From an uncultured Ruminococcus sp. (lineage in GTDB: Bacteria; Bacillota; Clostridia; Oscillospirales; CAG-272): a stretch of 7,238 nt of DNA. Under the pieces are notes generated by a model. The model searched no databases. It saw only the letters and a program-made list of their open reading frames with translations, and was not told the DNA's origin. Both the position numbers and the translations under genes were made by a program. The DNA is taken from positions 1-7,238 of the forward strand of contig CADBPA010000236.1 of the NCBI GenBank assembly GCA_902796505.1. Reading direction: 5' to 3'. This document shows, piece after piece, positions 1 through 4,500 of the stretch (positions are counted from its first letter, which is position 1; each line of letters begins with the position of its first letter).

Positions 1-1
1 C

Positions 2-238
2 TACCAGAAGGACGTCGCAAAGCAGGAGAGCCTCGCGCTTGACGAGATCCGCCTCTCCGACCTGACCGAGACGATCTCCTTCTCCTATACGAACGCGAAT
101 GGCGCCTTCGTCGAAGCCGGAAGCTATAACCTCTCGGCGTACGCCGAAGCGATCTCGGAGAACGAAACCGTCGCCGCGCTCGTTGACGCGCTGTACGACT
201 ACTCCGTCGCCGCACACAACTACATCTACGGCGAATAA
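2..238 (+). CDS. C-terminal 78 codons of a large, probably secreted protein (5' end outside window)
   Basis: The frame is open from the window edge to TAA at 236-238. The visible part begins YQKDVAKQE and ends in AAHNYIYGE. It reads as a small β-rich segment (ISFSYTNANGAFVEAGSYNL) followed by a helical region (SAYAEAISENETVAALVDALYDYSVAAHNY). From memory, C-terminal domains of very large clostridial surface proteins end in this way: a dYxvtV-type strand, then 'YAxAI...LVxALYxYxxAAxxY'. The giant gene at the other end of the window breaks off just as it enters a similar-looking domain (…VYDYVTISVAAKDAA), so the two may be paralogues with a shared C-terminal domain. This is inference, because the visible pieces would be different halves of the domain and cannot be aligned. 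Codons favour TAC and AAG, like the last 340 bases of the window. The last ten codons lie in a tandem repeat. No function can be assigned. Confidence 0.8.
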   Translation, partial: YQKDVAKQESLALDEIRLSDLTETISFSYTNANGAFVEAGSYNLSAYAEAISENETVAALVDALYDYSVAAHNYIYGE

Positions 239-346
239 GGTATCGTGGCGCTCCGCCGCCCGTAAGTACATCTGCGGCGAATAAGCCTCCGCGACGGTTT
301 GCCGCACATAAGTACATCTACGGCGAATAAGGAATCGCGGCGCTTC
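209..346 (+). repeat. 46-bp tandem repeat, three copies, covering the gene's last codons and stop
   Basis: Copies start at 209, 255 and 301, exactly 46 bp apart. By hand alignment copies 1 and 3 agree at 41 of 46 positions, and copies 2 and 3 at 36 of 46. The most conserved core is 'gtacatctacggcgaataag', which includes a stop codon. Since 46 is not a multiple of three, each copy falls in a different reading frame. The copies encode AAHNYIYGE-stop (frame 2, the true gene), AARKYICGE-stop (frame 3, stop 282-284) and AAHKYIYGE-stop (frame 1, stop 328-330). Each copy ends in a short GC-rich hairpin; the best is 334-354, with stem atcgcggcg, loop ctt and one G-T pair. The fourth period (from 347) keeps only 'gccg' and then diverges. 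Confidence 0.9.
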
Positions 347-354
347 GCCGTGAT

Positions 355-404
355 CGGGCGATCGGCAGCGTATCGGCTACCGCGATCTTGCGGCCGATCG
401 TCCG
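355..404 (+). other. GC-rich long-loop hairpin in the 3' untranslated region
   Basis: The arm cgggcgatcggc (355-366) pairs with gccgatcgtccg (393-404). This gives 12 bp as RNA, including one G-U pair, across a 26-nt loop. It lies between the tail repeat and the terminator. No T tract follows, so it is not itself a Rho-independent terminator. It could protect the transcript 3' end or be a decayed repeat. The pairing is visible but the role is unknown. Confidence 0.45.
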
Positions 405-424
405 AAAATCCGTACCATGGAAAG

Positions 425-461
425 CAAAAAAAGAACTCCGTTTTAACGGAGTTCTTTTTTT
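425..461. terminator. Bidirectional intrinsic terminator
   Basis: The stem gaactccgt (433-441) pairs with acggagttc (446-454) around a 4-nt loop. An A tract at 426-432 precedes it and a T tract at 455-461 follows, so each strand ends in a U run after the hairpin. This suits its place between two converging genes: it can stop the plus-strand transcript ending at 238 and the minus-strand regulator transcript ending at 582. Confidence 0.92.
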
Positions 462-581
462 GCCTGTAAAAAGCAGGGGTTTTTCGCCAAAAAACTGAAT
501 TTTTGTCTGTTTTTTATTAAGATTCTGACGAGCAAAGGCGAAGGAAAGATGTTAAAATAGAATTGGCCGTCCATAAGAAAA

Positions 582-1400
582 TCAAAAATATTTTATCACG
601 CCGTGGTTGATCGCGCCGTGCGCCGTATGGGCGCGGTATTCTTTCGGCGTGCTTCCCGTGATGGCCTTGAACTGACGGTGAAAACTCCGCTCGCTGCCGA
701 ATCCGCATTCATAGCAGATCTCCAGACCGGTCTTGTCGGTTTCCAGAAGAAGATATTTCGCTTTATCCGCCCGGATGGAGGCGATCAGCGTCGGCAGGTG
801 GAAGCCGAAGATCTCGTGGATCCTGCCGGAAAGATAGTTCGGATTGTATCCGAGCTCACGCGCCATTGTGCGCAGGGAAATCTCATCCGTCACGTGGTCG
901 TTCACATAATTGACGACCGAGGAGGAGAGGCTGGTATCCACGTCGCTTTCCCGGAGCTCCGCCCCGGCGAGAAAATCTCCGAGAGCAAGATACAGCGCGC
1001 CTTTGATGTCGAAAAGATCGAAGTCCTCCCGGTCAAAGATCTTTTCCCGGAATACGGATAGGGTGGTCTGCGACGGGGTAAATACCGATCCTTCGCCGAC
1101 CTTGCCCGCTGTCCGGTGGAAGAAGTCTGGGAGCATCGAGGGCGAAAAAACGAAGATGGCGAGCCGGTTGATCGCGTGGGAAAAATAGCGATGGACCTGG
1201 AATGGGAAAAGAAACGCCGCCTGCCCCGGAGTGATCGTCTCGGTCTTTCCGTCTACCGTGATCGTGAGGTTCTCCTCAAGCAGAATGACAAGCTCGGCAT
1301 ACTGATGGATATGAGGCGGATAGATGTAACATTTGTTCAGCATCTGAAAACGAACGGCACGTTCGGCTCCGAAATTTTGGCTTTGTATTCTGGTCTCCAT
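582..1400 (-). CDS. AraC-family transcriptional regulator with cupin sensor domain
   Basis: This is a complete 272-residue protein, the usual length for a two-domain AraC/XylS regulator. The N-terminal half is a cupin-like effector domain. H30-x-H32-x3-E36 fits cupin motif 1, and G59 followed by P66 and H70 fits motif 2, so the metal-site pattern is intact. The C-terminal half (about 160-258) holds two helix-turn-helix motifs: residues 175-195 (SLRTMARELGYNPNYLSGRI) and 224-245, leading into the family signature GFGSERSFHRQFK…GSTPKEYR. The start is fixed by an AGGAGA-type ribosome-binding site 7-8 bases upstream and by a consensus promoter. The gene is divergent from the giant secreted-protein gene across a 109-bp gap, the classic position for a regulator of that target. 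Such proteins usually sense sugars; the ligand here is unknown. A direct repeat over its own -35 element suggests autoregulation. Confidence 0.95.
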   Translation of the reverse strand: METRIQSQNFGAERAVRFQMLNKCYIYPPHIHQYAELVILLEENLTITVDGKTETITPGQAAFLFPFQVHRYFSHAINRLAIFVFSPSMLPDFFHRTAGKVGEGSVFTPSQTTLSVFREKIFDREDFDLFDIKGALYLALGDFLAGAELRESDVDTSLSSSVVNYVNDHVTDEISLRTMARELGYNPNYLSGRIHEIFGFHLPTLIASIRADKAKYLLLETDKTGLEICYECGFGSERSFHRQFKAITGSTPKEYRAHTAHGAINHGVIKYF

Positions 1401-1407
1401 AGCACAT

Positions 1408-1414
1408 TCTCCTG
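1408..1414 (-). promoter_or_regulatory. Ribosome-binding site of the AraC-family gene
   Basis: Read on the minus strand, CAGGAGA lies just upstream of the ATG at 1400-1398, with AATGTGCT or less between them. This spacing supports the chosen start over any internal ATG. Confidence 0.85.
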
Positions 1415-1427
1415 CCTTTCTATTCTT

Positions 1428-1456
1428 ATTATAACATTCGCTTCAAGGTTTGTCAA
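1428..1456 (-). promoter_or_regulatory. Consensus extended -10 promoter of the AraC-family gene
   Basis: On the minus strand the -35 element TTGACA (1456-1451) and the -10 element TATAAT (1433-1428) are both perfect and are separated by exactly 17 bp. The bases before the -10 are TGT, giving the TGn extended -10 motif. A transcription start near 1421 would leave a leader of only about 20 nt, mostly the ribosome-binding site. A promoter this strong for a regulator suggests it is held down by a repressor, possibly by its own product. Confidence 0.9.
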
Positions 1457-1457
1457 G
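1443..1457. promoter_or_regulatory. Candidate operator: 10-bp-spaced direct repeat
   Basis: TCAAG occurs at 1443-1447 and again at 1453-1457, exactly 10 bp apart, on one face of the helix. AraC-family proteins commonly bind two direct half-sites. The second copy overlaps the regulator's -35 hexamer, so occupancy would block regulator transcription and could activate the plus-strand gene. The half-sites are short and could be chance. Confidence 0.35.
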
Positions 1458-1476
1458 CCCGAAAAAACGATTGGAA

Positions 1477-1491
1477 TGTATATTATTATTT
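1477..1491 (+). promoter_or_regulatory. Weak candidate promoter of the giant gene (-10 region)
   Basis: An AT-rich run contains overlapping -10-like hexamers TATATT (1479-1484) and TATTAT (1481-1486). The nearest -35-like sequence, TTGTCA at 1450-1455, is 23-25 bp upstream, which is too far. No acceptable -35 lies at 16-18 bp. A usable -10 without a -35 fits a promoter that needs an activator, such as the divergent AraC-type protein. The exact start is uncertain. Confidence 0.35.
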
Positions 1492-1495
1492 ACAT

Positions 1496-1502
1496 AAAGG
1501 AG
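1496..1502 (+). promoter_or_regulatory. Ribosome-binding site of the giant gene
   Basis: AAAGGAG lies 7 bases upstream of the ATG at 1510. Together with the signal peptide that begins at this ATG, it fixes the translation start. Confidence 0.92.
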
Positions 1503-1509
1503 TACTCTT

Positions 1510-1593
1510 ATGAAAAAAACGACAAGAATTCTTCTGCTCCTCGCGCTTGTTCTGACCGCTTGCCTGATCACGGCGATCGCCGTGTCGGCGGCC
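1510..1593 (+). other. Signal peptide, residues 1-28
   Basis: The n-region has K2, K3 and R6, followed by a hydrophobic core from I7 to about V25. Signal peptidase I would cut after the VSA/SAA motif (A27 or A28). L15-T-A-C18 also fits a lipobox, so lipoprotein processing before C18 is possible. The strongly hydrophobic stretch after C18 makes signal peptidase I the better choice. Confidence 0.85.
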
Positions 1594-4500
1594 AGTTCGG
1601 TTCAGGAGACCGACTGGGTAGAGGCGCCCGCCAAGCAACTGGTCCGTTGTCCCGGCGGCGACTGCGATCACAGCGACTGCGATTACGTATATTCTTTCGC
1701 GGTGGTGGGAGATACGCAGCAGCTGAACTACCGCGACGTCGGTGAGGAAACCGACAATATGAAAACGCTGTATCGCTGGATCCTCAACCATCGGGAGAGC
1801 CTGAACATTCAATTTGTGATGGGGCTCGGCGATATCACCCAGTCCTTCAACACCTCCCAGGAGCGCTACGCCGCCGAGTGGCCGCACGCAAAAGAGGCGA
1901 TCGCCCTGCTGGATGAAGCAAGGATGCCTTATTCGCTCGTCCGCGGAAACCATGATATTTCAGACGGTATGAACGGCGCGTTCGGATACGGGAACGCCTA
2001 CTACGCGATGATCGAGTCGCTCGCCGAGACGGGCGACGGCGGCTTCCTCGGCGATTATCTCGACGAGGAGAAAGGTATTTTCAAGGTGGAATCCACCTGG
2101 CGCCGTATCACGGCGGGAGGCCGGAAATATCTGATTTTCGCGCTCGATTATCAGCCGACCGAGGTTTCGCTCGACAACGCCTGCCGACTGATCGGGGAGA
2201 ATCCCGACTGCAAGGTCATCGTCACGCTGCACGAATTTCTCGGCAGAGACGGCGCGATCCAGGACGACAAGGATTCCACTTTCCCGTATAAGCAGATCGG
2301 AAGCGCAAGCTGGGGACAGATCGTGACCGGCGGCGACGTTTTCCCGCGAACGATGTGGGAAAGACTGCGCAAATACGAAAATCTTGAAATGATCCTCTGC
2401 GGTCACGTGGATGTGGACGACGTGATCTGCACGCAGATGCGGGGGGAAAACGGAAACACCGTCACCTGTATTCTGACCAACGGTCAGACCATCGACCAGA
2501 CGGTCGAGCCCTGCGGTCTCGTCACGATGCTGTATTTCTCGGCGGACGGCAACGTCGCGCACGTCGAGTATATCTCCACCGTCCGCGAAGCGGAGGAAAA
2601 GCCCGCGTATCTCAAACAGAGAAATCAGTACGCCATCCAACTCGCGTATGAGGACGGCTGGGTGGAAACCGACTACGGATATATGCCGAAGGAAGCGCTC
2701 GCGCATCCCTTCCACGTGTTTCAGGACGACGACGGCCTTTCCGAAACCGAGAACGTCTACGTGGGAAGCTACGACAGCTGGACGGACGCCGCGCTTTGCG
2801 TTCGCACACTGTATAATTACGGTTCCGCCACCGTCCGCAAGGATAAGACCTTCACTATCCTCCTGACCGAGGACTATGACGGTACGTCTATGTCTCAGGC
2901 GACCAACGAAATGGGAAAGATCCCCGGAACGGCGGAACTCGATCTCGGTGGCCACACGTTTACGCTCGGCAACGTTCCCCTGCTCCGCTACTACAACAAC
3001 GCCGGGGATGTGTCCTACTGCCCGACCTTCCGCACGAAAAACGGAACGCTCGCGATCAGCGGCAGCGGAAATCCGCTCATTTTGCAAACAACTGTTGACA
3101 AACAGACGATAAACGCCGAATTCAGTCACGTGAATTTTGTTTACGGGGCGGCAAGTAAGGCTTCCGTTGTTTCCTGCTACAACGGCAACTCTTCACGCAC
3201 CGGCAACGTGAATCTTCTTTTCGACGAATGTACGTTTGATCTCACGGCATCCGGCAATGCGATCACGCTCGCGGCCCTTCAGGACGTCAACAACAACAAT
3301 CACGTCACCCTGACGTGGCGCGGCGGCGAAATCCGCGCGGCAGACGCGTCCTCCGTCACGTTCTATACGGTGAACGAGCAGGGAGACACGGTTCTCTTCG
3401 GCAAAGGCGCGGAGGAGGAATATCCGAAACTCGTCCTCGCCGGGCAGACGGCGGTCACCGGCAGCTATCTTGCCGAAGACGGTGTGACGCTTCTTTCCTT
3501 CGGAGAGCCGTCCGCCGACGGTGCGCTCTACGTTTATCGCCTTACGCCGACCGGAAGCGTCGTGACGCCGGACGATCCCGAACCGTCCGAAGAACCCGAA
3601 CGGGAAACGCCTTACGGAACGATCCCGGACGCCTATCTTTCGGCGGAGGATTACCCTGCGCTGATGTTCCTTGACGGTCAGGTGATCGCCGCTTGCGCGT
3701 CGGACGTTGAGACAACTCAAACTTCCTGGACGACGGGTTTCCTGGAAAAAGCGAGAAACCGCACCGGCAAAGTCGTCGTTTATCTCCGCCGGGACGTGTC
3801 CGTCGTCAACGCTTCTTTCTCCAACTATTCCACCGTCAACGATCTTCTCTACGATCTCGGCGGTCATACGCTGACGGTCAAAGCCGGCGTGTTTATCACC
3901 GCTAACAAAAAATCCAAGAACGACTCCGTCTTTGAAGTCCGAAACGGAAGCGTCCTCCTCGCGGGATCCGCGCAGTTTCTCGCGCTTTCCACCGGAACGG
4001 CGAACGGATACGGCTATCGCTATACGCTGAATTTTGATCGCGTGAACGTCGCATACGCCTCCGGTGCGACCGCCACCGCCCTCATCACCAATTTCGGCGG
4101 CAGCGGATCCGGCGTCGGGCAGATTTCGTATGCCGACCTGACGTTCACCGATTGCCGGTTTGATTTTCTGACCAATGCGCCTTCCAAGGCGGTGACCTTC
4201 CTGAACGTCGCGGCGGATAGCAACAACAATATCGCGACGATCGTTTTCCGCGGCGGATCTCTCGCCGCCAAAGCGACCGGATTCACCTTCGCTAGTCTCG
4301 GCGGAGCCGATGATCCGGACGCGCCGGACAGTATGCGCTTTGAGAAAGATGCGGACGGCGGATATTTCTCGCTGATCCTTCCCGAAAGCGCGTCTGCGCC
4401 GCTTGACACCTATGCGAACGAAGAGGGAACTGTGCTGTATTACGCGAAAGGCGGAACCGCAGACGGAAAAACAACCTATACGTTGACCGAGCGTGAGGAC

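Larger units (their letters stand above)
239..581. other. Non-coding region between converging genes
   Basis: This 343-base stretch separates the end of the plus-strand gene from the end of the minus-strand regulator. It holds repeat copies 2 and 3, a GC-rich imperfect hairpin at 355-404, and a bidirectional terminator at about 425-461. From 462 to 581 it is AT-rich, with several T runs on the plus strand. I see no coding signal with a ribosome-binding site here, and no tRNA, riboswitch or mobile-element signature. Confidence 0.7.

Noticed and set aside
99..284. 61-codon plus-strand frame ending at repeat copy 2
   Set aside because: It is out of frame with the real gene tail and Ser/Thr/Arg-rich. 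It is not called as a gene, but its ending with the same tail is reported as part of the three-frame repeat.
209..346. CRISPR-like array
   Set aside because: The copies are directly abutting, with no spacers of independent sequence, and they include a coding end and stop codon. This is a tandem duplication.
603..1061. 152-codon open frame on the plus strand
   Set aside because: Antisense to the AraC-family gene, which has a full domain set, a consensus promoter and a ribosome-binding site.
1401..1509. Riboswitch or attenuator ahead of the giant gene
   Set aside because: The gap is only 109 bp and the likely leader about 20 nt, too short for a riboswitch. No terminator-type hairpin is present.
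1116..1745. 209-codon plus-strand frame running through the intergenic region into the giant gene
   Set aside because: It crosses the divergent promoter region and overlaps the giant gene out of frame. The signal peptide and AAAGGAG at 1496-1502 support the other frame.
1960..3129. 389-codon open frame on the minus strand
   Set aside because: It lies antisense to the phosphoesterase and β-helix 1 coding, has no recognisable domain or ribosome-binding site, and has the Arg/Val/Asp-rich, low-complexity look of the complement of GNC-biased codons.
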